Source: Roseomonas sp.
GTDB lineage: Bacteria; Pseudomonadota; Alphaproteobacteria; Acetobacterales; Acetobacteraceae
Assembly: GCA_020249435.1 (NCBI GenBank)
Contig: JADCFQ010000035.1
Span: forward strand, 1 to 49,153
Reading direction: 5' to 3'
Length of the DNA stretch: 49,153 nucleotides
Shown here: in pieces, positions 15,790 through 24,658 of the stretch
How the letters are laid out: the number at the start of each line of letters is the position of its first letter
How positions within the stretch are numbered: the stretch's first letter is position 1
Program-made: the position numbers and the translations under genes
Notes under the pieces: model-generated
The model's input: the letters and a program-made list of their open reading frames with translations, nothing else
Database searches by the model: none
What the model was told of the DNA's origin: nothing

Positions 15790-15947
15790 CAGCTTGTGGG
15801 CGGCGCCGGCGGCGTGCAGCTGCGTGGCGGGCGCGGAAAGGTCTGGTCCGGCCGCGGCGGCGCCGGGCCTTCGCTTTGCTGGGGCGCCGAGATCACCGGC
15901 GCTTCAAGGCAGGGACCAAATGCAAGCAGGGCGAGCATGATCAGCAT
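15789..15947 (-). CDS. possible small secreted Pro-rich protein
   Basis: A 52-codon frame starting at ATG 15947 with GGAGGAGG six bases ahead, one of the best ribosome sites in the window. It encodes a hydrophobic N-terminus (LIMLALLAFGPCLEA) that fits a signal peptide or a poor lipobox, followed by a Pro/Ser-rich tail with one Cys. Its stop shares one base with the sirtuin start, as in translational coupling. It may be a real short secreted protein, or a leader whose translation sets sirtuin expression. No family recognised. Confidence 0.5.
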   Translation of the reverse strand: MLIMLALLAFGPCLEAPVISAPQQSEGPAPPRPDQTFPRPPRSCTPPAPPTS

Positions 15948-16059
15948 GGCAGCCTCCTCCTGCAAATTCAGCACAATGGCCGGCCCCTCCGCAATGCGGG
16001 GCTTGCGGTGCGGCACAGCCTCAGGGAGTGTATCGCCAGAAGCAGCGGGGAAACAGCGC

Positions 16060-17283
16060 GTGGCCGGAACGCATCAGGGCAGTATTGAGACGCGCTATTC
16101 CTGGGTTGTCGCCATCACGGCGGTGACCATGCTGTCGCTGGCTGCCGGTGGCCCGATCACGGTAGTGGTGGGGCTCGTGCAAATCGCCGAGGATTTCGGC
16201 AGCGGGCGTTCCCTGCCATCGCTTGCCAATTCGCTCGCCTATTTCGGCACCGCCATTGGCGGTATGGTCTGCGGCGTGATGGTGGCGCGCTTCGGCCAAA
16301 GGCTGGTCGCGATGATTGGCGGCATCGCGGTCGCACTTGGCCTGATGCTGGCGTCCTTTGGCGAAAGCTGGGCGCTGCTGGTCGGGCTTGGGCTTGGTGT
16401 TGGCCTTTTTGGCAATGGCGCCTTGTTTCCGCCGATGTTGGCTTACGTCTCGCTCTGGTTTGATCGGCGCCGAGGCACGGCTTTGGCGCTGGTCGCTTCC
16501 GGGCAATATGTCGCGGGCTTCCTGTGGCCGCCCATTTTTGAGCGCGCCATCGCAAGCTTTGGCTGGCAGCGCACCATGTTCGGCTATGGGATTTTGGTCG
16601 CCGCAATTGCGGTGCCATTGGCTGCGCTGATATTGCGCCCGCCGCCGGCGCAACCCACCACCGGCAATTTCGCTGAGAAAATGCAGCCAGGTGCGCGCGT
16701 GCTTGGCATGAATGGCAATCTGGCGTTTTTCCTGCTCGCCTTCTGTTCTTTCCTGTGCTGCATCCCCATGGCGATGCCGGCAGCGCATCTTGTCGCTTTT
16801 TGTGGTGACCTTGGCATTTCCGCATCCCGCGGCGCGCTCATGCTTTCCGTGCTGACCTTCGCTGCCTTCATGGCGCGGCAATTCTGGGGCTGGCTTTCGG
16901 ACAAGATTGGCGGGTTATGGACGATTGTCTTCGGCTCGCTCGCGCAAATCCTGGGCATGCTGGGCTTTCTGGCGACGCAGGATGAGGCCGGCTTGTTCTT
17001 TGTGGCCGCCGCTTACGGGCTTGGCTTCAGCGGCATCATCCCCGCCTATGTGCTTACCGTGCGCGCGCTGTTTCCAGCATCGGAAGCACATTGGCGCGTG
17101 CCGACGCTGCTGTTCCTCAGCCTTTCCGGCATGGCAGCCGGCGCCTGGCTTGCCGGGTATATCTATGACTGGCTTGGCTTCTATGCTGCTGCCTGGTGGG
17201 TGGGGATTGGCTTTAATCTGGTGCAGTTTGCGCTGATTGTCTTTCTGTTGCTGCGCTCAAGGCGCGGGGTAGCAACAGCCTGA
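16060..17283 (+). CDS. MFS transporter (monocarboxylate/OFA-like)
   Basis: 407 residues from GTG 16060, with GGGGAAA ahead. In-frame ATGs upstream are possible but would overlap the sirtuin region without gain. Twelve membrane helices in two halves, with the MFS loop motif between helices 2 and 3 (GVMVARFGQRL) and its counterpart in the second half (WGWLSDKIGG). The general appearance is that of the family that imports or exchanges organic acids such as oxalate, formate or monocarboxylates. It stands just before a TAXI-TRAP system on the same strand. The substrate cannot be fixed. Confidence 0.8.
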   Translation: MAGTHQGSIETRYSWVVAITAVTMLSLAAGGPITVVVGLVQIAEDFGSGRSLPSLANSLAYFGTAIGGMVCGVMVARFGQRLVAMIGGIAVALGLMLASFGESWALLVGLGLGVGLFGNGALFPPMLAYVSLWFDRRRGTALALVASGQYVAGFLWPPIFERAIASFGWQRTMFGYGILVAAIAVPLAALILRPPPAQPTTGNFAEKMQPGARVLGMNGNLAFFLLAFCSFLCCIPMAMPAAHLVAFCGDLGISASRGALMLSVLTFAAFMARQFWGWLSDKIGGLWTIVFGSLAQILGMLGFLATQDEAGLFFVAAAYGLGFSGIIPAYVLTVRALFPASEAHWRVPTLLFLSLSGMAAGAWLAGYIYDWLGFYAAAWWVGIGFNLVQFALIVFLLLRSRRGVATA

Positions 17284-17355
17284 TCGCGCTTGGTTTACGC
17301 GCGCCGCTGGTGCGTCTAGCATCTACAAAGTTTTACATTCAACGGGGAAACCTTC

Positions 17356-18369
17356 ATGCTGAACCGCAAAAACCTACTCGCCGCTGCAGCGGCTTTTGGC
17401 TTGGCTTTGCCGGGCATCGCCGCAGCCCAGGCGCCGCAATTCTTTCGCATCGGCACGGGGAGTGCCGGCGGTACCTATTATCCCGTGGGCGGCATTATCG
17501 CGAACGCCATTTCCTGCCCTCCCGGCGCGCCTTGCGGCGATGCAGGCGGCACGGCGGGCGTGCCCGGCATGGTCGCGGTGGCGCAAGCCACGCAAGGTTC
17601 CGTGCAGAATGTCGCCATGGTGCAGGCCGGCAATGCTGAGGGCGGCTTCACGCAATCCGATGTCTCTCACTGGGCCTTTACGGGCACAGGCCTCTTTGAA
17701 GGCCGGCCAAAGGCAGATCGCATCCGCTTTGTCGGGCATTTGTTCCCCGAACATATCCACGCCGCTGTGCGCCGCGACAGCCCGATCCGCAATTTTGAGG
17801 ATTTGCGCGGTAAGCGCATCGCGATTGGTCTGCAAGCCTCTGGCGCGCGCATCGGGTCTGAACTGATCCTTTCCGCCTTTGGCCTCAACGCCGGGCGTGA
17901 ATTCACCGCGGAATATCTGAACCAGGCTCAGGGCACAGAGCGCATGCAGGACCGCGGGCTTGATGCCACCATCACCGTGGTCGGCTATCCGGCAGCGGCC
18001 TTCACGGAATTTTGCAGCCGCACCGGCTGCCGCTTCCTGCCCATTCCACCTGCTCAGGCAGCGCGCGTGATTGAACGCGCCCCCTTCTATGGCCAAGGCA
18101 TCATTCCACGCAGCGCCTATGAAGGGCTGGAAGCGGATGTGCCAACGCTGACCGTGGGTGCTGTGCTCGTGGTGCGTGACAGCCTGTCGGAAGAACTTGT
18201 CTATAATGTCACGCGTTCCCTTTGGTCTGATGTGACGCGCGGCCTGCTTGATCGTGGCCACGCCAAGGGGCGCGAGATTGTGAAGGAAAACGCGCTGCAA
18301 GGCCGTGGCGTTGTGCCCTTCCATCCGGGGGCCGAGCGTTTCTACCGGGAAGCCGGCATTCTGCGTTGA
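17356..18369 (+). CDS. TAXI-type TRAP transporter substrate-binding protein
   Basis: 337 residues with a Sec signal ending in AAAQ. The mature N-terminus reads FFRIGTGSAGGTYYPVGG, the hallmark of TAXI receptors (TRAP-associated extracytoplasmic immunogenic). DLRGKRIAIG and GARIGSELIL in the middle complete the family pattern. It binds a ligand in the periplasm, commonly a dicarboxylate or amino acid such as glutamate, and hands it to the membrane unit encoded 12 bases downstream. Two extra Cys (CPPGAPCGD) near position 55 could form a disulfide. Confidence 0.93.
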   Translation: MLNRKNLLAAAAAFGLALPGIAAAQAPQFFRIGTGSAGGTYYPVGGIIANAISCPPGAPCGDAGGTAGVPGMVAVAQATQGSVQNVAMVQAGNAEGGFTQSDVSHWAFTGTGLFEGRPKADRIRFVGHLFPEHIHAAVRRDSPIRNFEDLRGKRIAIGLQASGARIGSELILSAFGLNAGREFTAEYLNQAQGTERMQDRGLDATITVVGYPAAAFTEFCSRTGCRFLPIPPAQAARVIERAPFYGQGIIPRSAYEGLEADVPTLTVGAVLVVRDSLSEELVYNVTRSLWSDVTRGLLDRGHAKGREIVKENALQGRGVVPFHPGAERFYREAGILR

Positions 18370-18380
18370 TTAAAGGGTAA

Positions 18381-20423
18381 TTGGCCGTGACCGTGAAGAA
18401 TGATGGCGGCGCGGCCGCCCAGGCCAGGCTCGACCTCGACGCGGCGGCCGAGCTTGAAAAAAAATATGATAGTGAAATGCAGTTCCGGAATCTGTCGGGC
18501 TTTGCTGCCCGGCTGGTGCCGGCGCTGCTCGTCGCCCTTTCGATCTTTCATTATTATACGGCGGGTTTCGGGATTCTGACCGAGCATTGGCACAAGGCCA
18601 TTCATGTCGCTGCCGTGCTTAGCCTGATTTTCCTGATGTTCCCGACCAGGCGTAATTTCGGCCCCCTGATTGGGGGTATTCCGCTGTATGATTGGGCCTT
18701 CGCGCTATTGGTTGCTGCGGCCTGTCTCTATTTGCCCATCATTTTTGATGAGCTCACCTTCCGCATCGGGATGCCCAATACCGCCGATATGGTCATGGGT
18801 ACCATCATGGTCGTGCTGCTGCTTGAAGCGACCCGCCGCGCCATGGGCTGGGTGCTGCCGGCCATTGTGATTGTCTTTATTCTTTACGGGCTTTACGGCA
18901 ATCATCTGACCGGCGTGCTGGCGCATCCGGGTGCCAGCTGGGAAGGTTTCATCAGCCATGTCTATCTGACGCAGGAAGGCATTTTCGGCATTCCCGTGAA
19001 GGTGGTGGCGACCTTTGTTTTTCACTTTGTGCTGTTTGGCGTGCTCGCCACGCGCATGGGGTTGGGGCAATTCTTCATTGATCTGGCGTCGATTGCCGCG
19101 GGGCGCTATCCGGGCGGGCCGGCCAAGGTTGCGGTGGTTTCTTCCGCCATGTTCGGCACCATCAGCGGTTCTTCGATTGCAAATACCGTCACCACGGGAT
19201 CGCTCACCATCCCTGCCATGAAGCGCATTGGCTATAAGCCGCATTTCGCCGGCGCGGTGGAAGCGGCGGCGAGTGCGGGCGGGCAGATCACGCCACCCAT
19301 CATGGGGGCAGCGGCCTTTGTGATGATTGAATTTCTCAATATCCCGCTCACAACCTTGTTGATTGCGGCGGCGATTCCAGCCTTCATGCATTTCTGGGGC
19401 GTCTTTGTGCAGGTGCATTTCGAAGCCAAGCGGCTTGGTCTGCGCGGCATGCCAGAAGCAGAAATTCCAAAGCTGTGGCCAACCATCAAGAATGGATGGC
19501 CCACTGTTATTCCCCTGGTGCTGTTGGTCGGCGTGATTGTGGAAGGCTTCACGCCCTATCTCGCGGCGTTTACCGGCATCACAGCCTGCATCGTGGTTGG
19601 TTTCCTCAATCCGCGAAATCGGCTGACGCTGCGCGATTTATGGGATGCGTTTGATATTGGCTCACGCTATGCATTGGCCGTTGGTGCTGCCGCGGCAGCG
19701 GTGGGGATTGTGGTGGGTGTTGTTACGCTGACCGGTGCCGGCTTTCGCATTTCCTTCATGGTGACGCAGGCAGCGGCGCAAACGGCGGAATTCTTCCGAC
19801 CCATCGTTGAAATGCTTCCCACCAGCATGGCCTCCATGAAGGGGCTCACGCTATTCCTGACTTTAGTATTTGTGGCGCTGGTCTGCATCGCCATGGGCTG
19901 CGGCATCCCAACCACGGCGCTTTATATCGTGCTGGCGGCAATTGCAGCGCCGGCGGTGCAGCAGCTTGGCGTGCCACCGCTGGCCGCGCATCTCTTCATT
20001 CTCTACTACGGAATTCTCGCTGACCTGACGCCGCCTGTTTGTGTTGCGGCCTATGCTGCCGCGGGTATTGCCGGTTCAAACCCGTTTCGCACGGGTATCA
20101 CCGCTTTTCGGCTTGGGCTTGCCAAGGCAACCGTGCCGTTTGTTTTCGCCTATTCACCGGCCATGCTGATCATGGTGGATGGCTTCACCTGGGGTGACTT
20201 CCTGTTCACCACTATCAGCTGCGCGATTGGCGTTCTGGTCCTGGGCATTGGCATGACGGGTTTTGCCTTTACCCATATGGGGCTTGGCGCCCAGGCCATC
20301 TTGGTGATTTCGGCGCTTCTCATGATTTCACCGAATATCCCCATGACCTTGACCGGGGCTGTGCTGGCGTTGCCGGTATTCTTTCTCAATTGGCGGAAAT
20401 CGAAGCGCAACGCCCCAAGCTGA
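18381..20423 (+). CDS. fused TRAP transporter permease (DctQM), TAXI type
   Basis: 680 residues from a TTG start with AAAGGG close ahead; GTG 18387 is an alternative. The N-terminal part (to about 190) holds the small four-helix DctQ-like unit and the rest is the large DctM-like unit, fused as is normal for TAXI systems. The signature of the large subunit is clear: MFGTISGSSIANTVTTG, AVEAAASAGGQITPPIMGAAAF, GCGIPTTALYIVLAA and LTPPVCVAAYAAAG. It works as a sodium- or proton-driven importer with the binding protein encoded directly upstream. It ends 6 bases before the convergent beta-CASP gene. Confidence 0.93.
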   Translation: MAVTVKNDGGAAAQARLDLDAAAELEKKYDSEMQFRNLSGFAARLVPALLVALSIFHYYTAGFGILTEHWHKAIHVAAVLSLIFLMFPTRRNFGPLIGGIPLYDWAFALLVAAACLYLPIIFDELTFRIGMPNTADMVMGTIMVVLLLEATRRAMGWVLPAIVIVFILYGLYGNHLTGVLAHPGASWEGFISHVYLTQEGIFGIPVKVVATFVFHFVLFGVLATRMGLGQFFIDLASIAAGRYPGGPAKVAVVSSAMFGTISGSSIANTVTTGSLTIPAMKRIGYKPHFAGAVEAAASAGGQITPPIMGAAAFVMIEFLNIPLTTLLIAAAIPAFMHFWGVFVQVHFEAKRLGLRGMPEAEIPKLWPTIKNGWPTVIPLVLLVGVIVEGFTPYLAAFTGITACIVVGFLNPRNRLTLRDLWDAFDIGSRYALAVGAAAAAVGIVVGVVTLTGAGFRISFMVTQAAAQTAEFFRPIVEMLPTSMASMKGLTLFLTLVFVALVCIAMGCGIPTTALYIVLAAIAAPAVQQLGVPPLAAHLFILYYGILADLTPPVCVAAYAAAGIAGSNPFRTGITAFRLGLAKATVPFVFAYSPAMLIMVDGFTWGDFLFTTISCAIGVLVLGIGMTGFAFTHMGLGAQAILVISALLMISPNIPMTLTGAVLALPVFFLNWRKSKRNAPS

Positions 20424-20429
20424 GCGCCT

Positions 20430-22022
20430 CTATCCCTCTTCCAACACCGCACGCAGCTTGTGCAGCAACGCTTCCCGTGCGGCATCATCGCGCGCCTTTT
20501 CCGTGGCGCTTTCAATCGCGAGCATCAGCGCCGCGCGCTGATTATGCCAATCGGGGCGCATGCTCCGTGCCGGATCGGCACGGCGCCCCTTGGTATCCTG
20601 CCGCCTGGGCCGCGCGCCCTGCGGAAGTGTCCATCGTTCATCCAGCACCGGCATGATCACCTGATCTGCCGCGGCAATGCCGCCTTCGGTCAAGCGTTTC
20701 GCGAGCGCTTCCATCGCCGGCGCTTCGCCATGCATCAGAAACACGCCGCCGGAAACGCGCCCACGCGCCGCAAGCCAGCGCGCCAATTCCGCCGCATCCG
20801 CATGGCCAGAGAAATCACGTATTTCGGTGATATGCGCCTCCACCCGGATGGTCTCACCCTGAATGCGGACTTCGCGTTTGCCTTCCTGCAACAACCGCCC
20901 CAGCGTGCCTTCCGCTTGATAGCCTGTCAGCATCACCGTCGCGGTGGGGTTCCAAAGCCAGCGCTTCAAATGATGGCGAATGCGCCCGGCATCGCACATG
21001 CCGGACCCGGCGATGATGATGTGAAACCCCTCGGCTTCCGTAATCCGCCGGCTCGCTTCGCCACTTTCGGTCGGGCGGATCCATGGCGAACGCAAGGCCT
21101 GGGCAATGGAAGAACCGTTTTCGAGCGCCGAAGCATGTTCGAGAAACACCTCTGTTGCCCGAATCGCAAGCGGGCTGTCCATGAAAATCGGCACTCGAGG
21201 AATGGTGCCGGCCTGCATCAGCGTCACCAAATCCCAACAGATTTCCTGCGTGCGTTCCACAGCAAAGGCCGGGATCAGCAGCACGCCATCAGGCTTGGCC
21301 GCTGCCTGCACAATGGCTGCAAGCTTGGCGCGCCGCGCGGCATGATCAACGCAGGGCCGATCCTCATCGCCATAGGTGCTTTCCAGGAACACGTGATCCA
21401 AAGCGCCTGGCGCTTCCGCTTCATGGTGAAACACCGAACATTCCGGGCCCAGATCGCCGGAGACCAACACGCGCACCGGTGCATCCTTGCCATCGCTGAT
21501 TTCAATTTCGATGGAAGCCGAACCCAGCATATGCCCGGCATTCCACCAGCGCGCACGCACGCCCGGCAGGGGTTCCAGCCAGCGCCCAAACGGAGAGGCG
21601 CGAAAGGCCGGGATCACCGCCGCGGCATCCGCAACCGTGTAAATCGGGTATACCGGGGCGCGCCCCTTGCGGCGGTTGCGACGATTGAGCTGCGCCACCT
21701 CCATTTCCTGCACATGGCCGGAATCCGGCAGCATCACGGCGCAGAGATCAGCCGTGGCGGCGGTTGCGTGGATCACGCCCCGGAAGCCAGCCGCCCTCAG
21801 CTTGGGCAGCAGGCCGGAATGGTCAATATGCGCATGGGTCAGCAGAACGGCATCAATATCGTGGGGGTTGAAGGGAAATTCCTCCCAATTCAGGGATTTC
21901 AGGGTCTTTGGCCCCTGGAACATGCCGCAATCCACCAGAAACCGGGTGTGCCCCGTGTCAAACAGCAGGCAATAGCCGGTCACCGTGCGCGCCGCGCCGC
22001 AAATCTTGACGGATAAGGCCAT
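20430..22022 (-). CDS. beta-CASP MBL-fold nuclease (CPSF/Ysh1-like)
   Basis: 530 residues. The MBL core has LTHAHIDHSG (H63, H65, D67, H68), the fourth-motif His in WWNAGHMLGSA and the Asp of VSGDLGPE. The beta-CASP insertion follows with ESTYGDEDR, AFAVERTQEI, FMDSPLA and IIIAGSGMCDAGRI. The final MBL part has FSGHADAAEL and the closing His in LMHGE. These are marks of RNA-specific 5' exo/endonucleases such as YSH1/TTHA0252-type enzymes. The last 60 residues are charged and variable. A role in RNA turnover is expected. It stands alone, convergent with the TRAP permease. Confidence 0.9.
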   Translation of the reverse strand: MALSVKICGAARTVTGYCLLFDTGHTRFLVDCGMFQGPKTLKSLNWEEFPFNPHDIDAVLLTHAHIDHSGLLPKLRAAGFRGVIHATAATADLCAVMLPDSGHVQEMEVAQLNRRNRRKGRAPVYPIYTVADAAAVIPAFRASPFGRWLEPLPGVRARWWNAGHMLGSASIEIEISDGKDAPVRVLVSGDLGPECSVFHHEAEAPGALDHVFLESTYGDEDRPCVDHAARRAKLAAIVQAAAKPDGVLLIPAFAVERTQEICWDLVTLMQAGTIPRVPIFMDSPLAIRATEVFLEHASALENGSSIAQALRSPWIRPTESGEASRRITEAEGFHIIIAGSGMCDAGRIRHHLKRWLWNPTATVMLTGYQAEGTLGRLLQEGKREVRIQGETIRVEAHITEIRDFSGHADAAELARWLAARGRVSGGVFLMHGEAPAMEALAKRLTEGGIAAADQVIMPVLDERWTLPQGARPRRQDTKGRRADPARSMRPDWHNQRAALMLAIESATEKARDDAAREALLHKLRAVLEEG

Positions 22023-22156
22023 AACATCCTCCCCGGGGTGCCGGGTCCCCTAGGGATCAGCCTTGTCCCGCAGTTACGCTTTGTCCAGCCTCGTACGGCC
22101 TGGGAGGATTTCTATTGATAAAAAGCAAAAAGGGAGCGAATATGATGAGGAAGCTT

Positions 22157-22174
22157 TGACCGCCAAAAAGGTCA
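22157..22174 (+). promoter_or_regulatory. inverted repeat upstream of the FNR-type regulator
   Basis: TGACC-N8-GGTCA, 34 bases before the start codon. It is not the FNR consensus. It might serve another regulator or be chance; no promoter elements are clear beside it. No gene is seen in 22023-22207. Confidence 0.25.
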
Positions 22175-22207
22175 GCGCATGAAGGCAAAGCAAGACGGCA
22201 GGCAAAC

Positions 22208-22960
22208 ATGACTCCGCTTGATGTCACACGTTCGATGATGGATGGCCTTGGGGCCGAAGCTGACGTCTGCGTGAAGTGCGGATCACGCTCCCTTGGGCTA
22301 TGCGCACCGCTGGATGCCGCCGCGCTGGATGACATGGCGGCGGATAGTGAGCGCGTGGCGCTTGATCCCCGCGCACCGATTTTCCACCAGGGTGATGATG
22401 CGCGTTATGTCTATACGCTGACCGAAGGCACGGCGCGCCTTATGCGCGTATTGCCGGATGGCCGGCAGGCTGCGATCGGCTTCCGTTTTGCGGGCGACAT
22501 ACTGGGCTTCACCCCTGGCGAGGAACACGCCTTCGGCGCCGAGATGCTGACCGGTGGCAAGGTCTGCCGTATGGAACGCCGCCGGCTAGAACAATTATTC
22601 CGCCGCTACCCGCTTTTGGAACGCCGCTTTCTTGACCTCTGCGCGCGGGAATTGGCACAAAGCCAGGAACACATCATGGCGCTGGGCCGCTTCACCGCGG
22701 AAGAACGCGTCGCGGCGTTTCTGCTTTCACTGGTGGATGCGCAGCGTCGCCGTGGCCATCGTGGGCCGGTCTTTGATTTGCCGGCGACCCGTGCCGATAT
22801 CGGTGAATTCCTCGGCCTGACGCTCGAGACCGTGAGCCGCGCGATTTCGAGCTTCCGTCGCCGCAACCTGATCCGCCTGCATGGGCAAAGCGGCATCGAA
22901 ATCCTGAAAGAAGACGCGCTGACCGCCCTTGGCACGGGCGAGGGTGAGGACGCGGCCTGA
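22208..22960 (+). CDS. FNR/FnrL-type oxygen-sensing transcriptional regulator
   Basis: 250 residues of the Crp/Fnr family. The N-terminus has C21-x2-C24-x7-C32, the spacing seen in alphaproteobacterial FnrL/FnrN, and Cys120 matches the fourth ligand of FNR, so a [4Fe-4S] cluster that senses oxygen is expected. The cyclic-nucleotide-fold core spans about 45-160 and a long dimer helix follows. The C-terminal winged helix has the recognition motif LTLETVSRAISSFRR, whose E-x2-S-R contacts read TTGAT-N4-ATCAA. It should switch genes at low oxygen. The downstream genes are probably not its only targets, as the regulator is monocistronic with a 64-base gap. Confidence 0.92.
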   Translation: MTPLDVTRSMMDGLGAEADVCVKCGSRSLGLCAPLDAAALDDMAADSERVALDPRAPIFHQGDDARYVYTLTEGTARLMRVLPDGRQAAIGFRFAGDILGFTPGEEHAFGAEMLTGGKVCRMERRRLEQLFRRYPLLERRFLDLCARELAQSQEHIMALGRFTAEERVAAFLLSLVDAQRRRGHRGPVFDLPATRADIGEFLGLTLETVSRAISSFRRRNLIRLHGQSGIEILKEDALTALGTGEGEDAA

Positions 22961-23024
22961 AGCCGGCGGCATTCACGGCGACGTGCTGCTGCGATAGACT
23001 TCGCGCAGCATAAGGAAACCGTCC

Positions 23025-23984
23025 ATGTCCGATTTGCCGCGTCAGGTGGATATCGCCGAAGAAGGCCCGCGTGAAGGTTTTCAGATCGAAAAACACCCCA
23101 TCGCCAGCGCCGACAAGATCGCGCTGATTGATGCGCTTTCGGCAACCGGCCTTAGGCATATTCAGGTGGCATCCTTTGTCTCACCGAAGTTGGTGCCTGG
23201 CTGGGCTGATGCGGAAGCGGTGGTCGCGGGCTTCACGCCCAATCCCGAGATTCACTACACCGCGCTCTGGTTCAACGCAGCCGGGTTAGATCGCGCTTTG
23301 GCCTTCAAGGATCGGCTGCATCTTTTCGGGTCCATCAGCCTTGCCGCTTCTGAGGCATTTTCGCTCAAGAATCTGAACCGCGATCGCGCCGGGCAGATTG
23401 AGGCCATGCGCAGGCAAACGGCGGCACATATCGCCGCCGGCGTGCCGGTCACGCGCATTGGGCTGCAAGCAGCCTTTGGCTGCAATTACGCCGGCGATGT
23501 CGCGCCCGCGCAGGTGCTGGCAGCAGTGGAAGATGGATTGGCGATTGCAAGCGAAGCCGGTGTGACCATTCAGGATTTGACGCTGGCCGATACCATGGGC
23601 TGGGCCAATCCGCACCAGATCGAGGCCGTGATTGGCGAAGTGCGCAACCGTTGGCCGGAATTGCGGCTTGCGCTGCATTTGCATGACACACGCGGGCTTG
23701 GCATTGCCAATGCCATGGCTGGGCTGCGAATGGGTGTGGTGCGTTTTGATGCCGCAGTCGGTGGCCTTGGCGGCTGCCCCTTCGCCGGCCAGCCAGGCGC
23801 GCCTGGCAATATCGCGACCGAGGAATTGGCGCTGCTCTGTGCCGAGCTTGGCATTGCAACCGGCATTGATTTGGAAGCGCTGGTGGAAGCGGGCCGGCTT
23901 GCAGAACGCATTCTGGACCGGCGCCTGCCGAGTGCTGTGCTGCGCGGCGGGACTCTGGCGCGGTTTCGCGCACGCGCGGCGTGA
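23025..23984 (+). CDS. HMG-CoA-lyase-like (DRE-TIM) enzyme
   Basis: 319 residues with a TIM-barrel HMGL fold. The first strand reads EEGPREGFQ: the catalytic Arg is kept (R16), but the metal-binding Asp of classic HMG-CoA lyase (PRDGLQ) is Glu here. The metal His pair is in LALHLHDTRG, and the flexible Cys loop GGCPFAGQPGAPGNIATEEL is intact. Classic enzymes split HMG-CoA into acetoacetate and acetyl-CoA at the end of leucine breakdown. With no other leucine genes nearby and the altered motif, a related 3-hydroxyacyl-CoA or 3-hydroxy-acid substrate is also possible. The DUF938 gene starts 4 bases after its stop. Confidence 0.85.
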   Translation: MSDLPRQVDIAEEGPREGFQIEKHPIASADKIALIDALSATGLRHIQVASFVSPKLVPGWADAEAVVAGFTPNPEIHYTALWFNAAGLDRALAFKDRLHLFGSISLAASEAFSLKNLNRDRAGQIEAMRRQTAAHIAAGVPVTRIGLQAAFGCNYAGDVAPAQVLAAVEDGLAIASEAGVTIQDLTLADTMGWANPHQIEAVIGEVRNRWPELRLALHLHDTRGLGIANAMAGLRMGVVRFDAAVGGLGGCPFAGQPGAPGNIATEELALLCAELGIATGIDLEALVEAGRLAERILDRRLPSAVLRGGTLARFRARAA

Positions 23985-23988
23985 GGTG

Positions 23989-24597
23989 ATGTCAGAAGAT
24001 GCGCGGCGCTTCGCGCCAGCGGTAGCACGCAACAAGGCCGCGATCACGGAAGTCCTGGCGCGCCATTTGCCCGCATCCGGTCTTGTGCTGGAAATTGCGA
24101 GCGGATCGGGCGAACACGCGCTGCATTTCGCGACCCATTTCCCGGCGCTGACCTTTCAACCGACCGATCCCGATGCCGCTGCCCTTGCCAGTATCGCGGC
24201 GTGGCGGGCGGAAGCGGCGCTTGCCAATCTTCTGCCGCCCCTAATGCTTGATGTGATGGCCGATTTCTGGCCGGTACCCAAGGCCGATGCGGTAGTCTGC
24301 ATCAACATGATCCATATCGCGCCCTGGGAAGCGACGGCGGCGCTCATGCAGGGTGCTGCCCGTGTTTTACCACCGAATGGAATGCTGTTCCTGTATGGCC
24401 CCTTCAAACAAGGAGGCAAGCATACGGCGCCCAGCAATGCGGAATTTGATGCCGGCCTGCGCGCCCAGGATGGGCGTTGGGGCGTGCGTGATCTGGAAGC
24501 GGTAGCGCATCACGCCAACGCAACGGGTTTCACCGCGCCGGCGGTGGAAGCCATGCCGGCGAATAATCTATCCGTGATTTTTCGCCGCTTGTCGTGA
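23989..24597 (+). CDS. DUF938 class I methyltransferase-like protein
   Basis: 202 residues from ATG 23989, with GAGGTG directly ahead; longer in-frame readings fall inside the previous gene. It opens with the DUF938 block RFAPAVARNKAAI and has a SAM-binding motif VLEIASGSGEHALHFA, then QPTDPD, VCINMIHIAPW and the LYGPFKQGG stretch typical of this family. Methyl transfer is inferred from the fold; substrates are not known. It is co-transcribed with the HMGL-like gene (4-base gap). Confidence 0.88.
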   Translation: MSEDARRFAPAVARNKAAITEVLARHLPASGLVLEIASGSGEHALHFATHFPALTFQPTDPDAAALASIAAWRAEAALANLLPPLMLDVMADFWPVPKADAVVCINMIHIAPWEATAALMQGAARVLPPNGMLFLYGPFKQGGKHTAPSNAEFDAGLRAQDGRWGVRDLEAVAHHANATGFTAPAVEAMPANNLSVIFRRLS

Positions 24598-24632
24598 ACC
24601 GCCCTCGTGCGCTCAAGACCTGATCGCCGGTC

Positions 24633-24651
24633 CTGATCCTTTCCAGATCAG
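24633..24651. terminator. short hairpin between convergent genes
   Basis: CTGATC-N7-GATCAG lies between the stops of the DUF938 and DUF4139 genes. It could serve both directions. The stem is only 6 bp and no T run follows. Confidence 0.35.
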
Positions 24652-24658
24652 CAGATGG

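Noticed and set aside
15142-16059. N-terminal extension of the MFS gene giving a 713-residue protein
   Set aside because: The first 300 residues are antisense to the sirtuin gene and low in membrane character; a GTG at 16060 with a ribosome site gives a standard MFS length.
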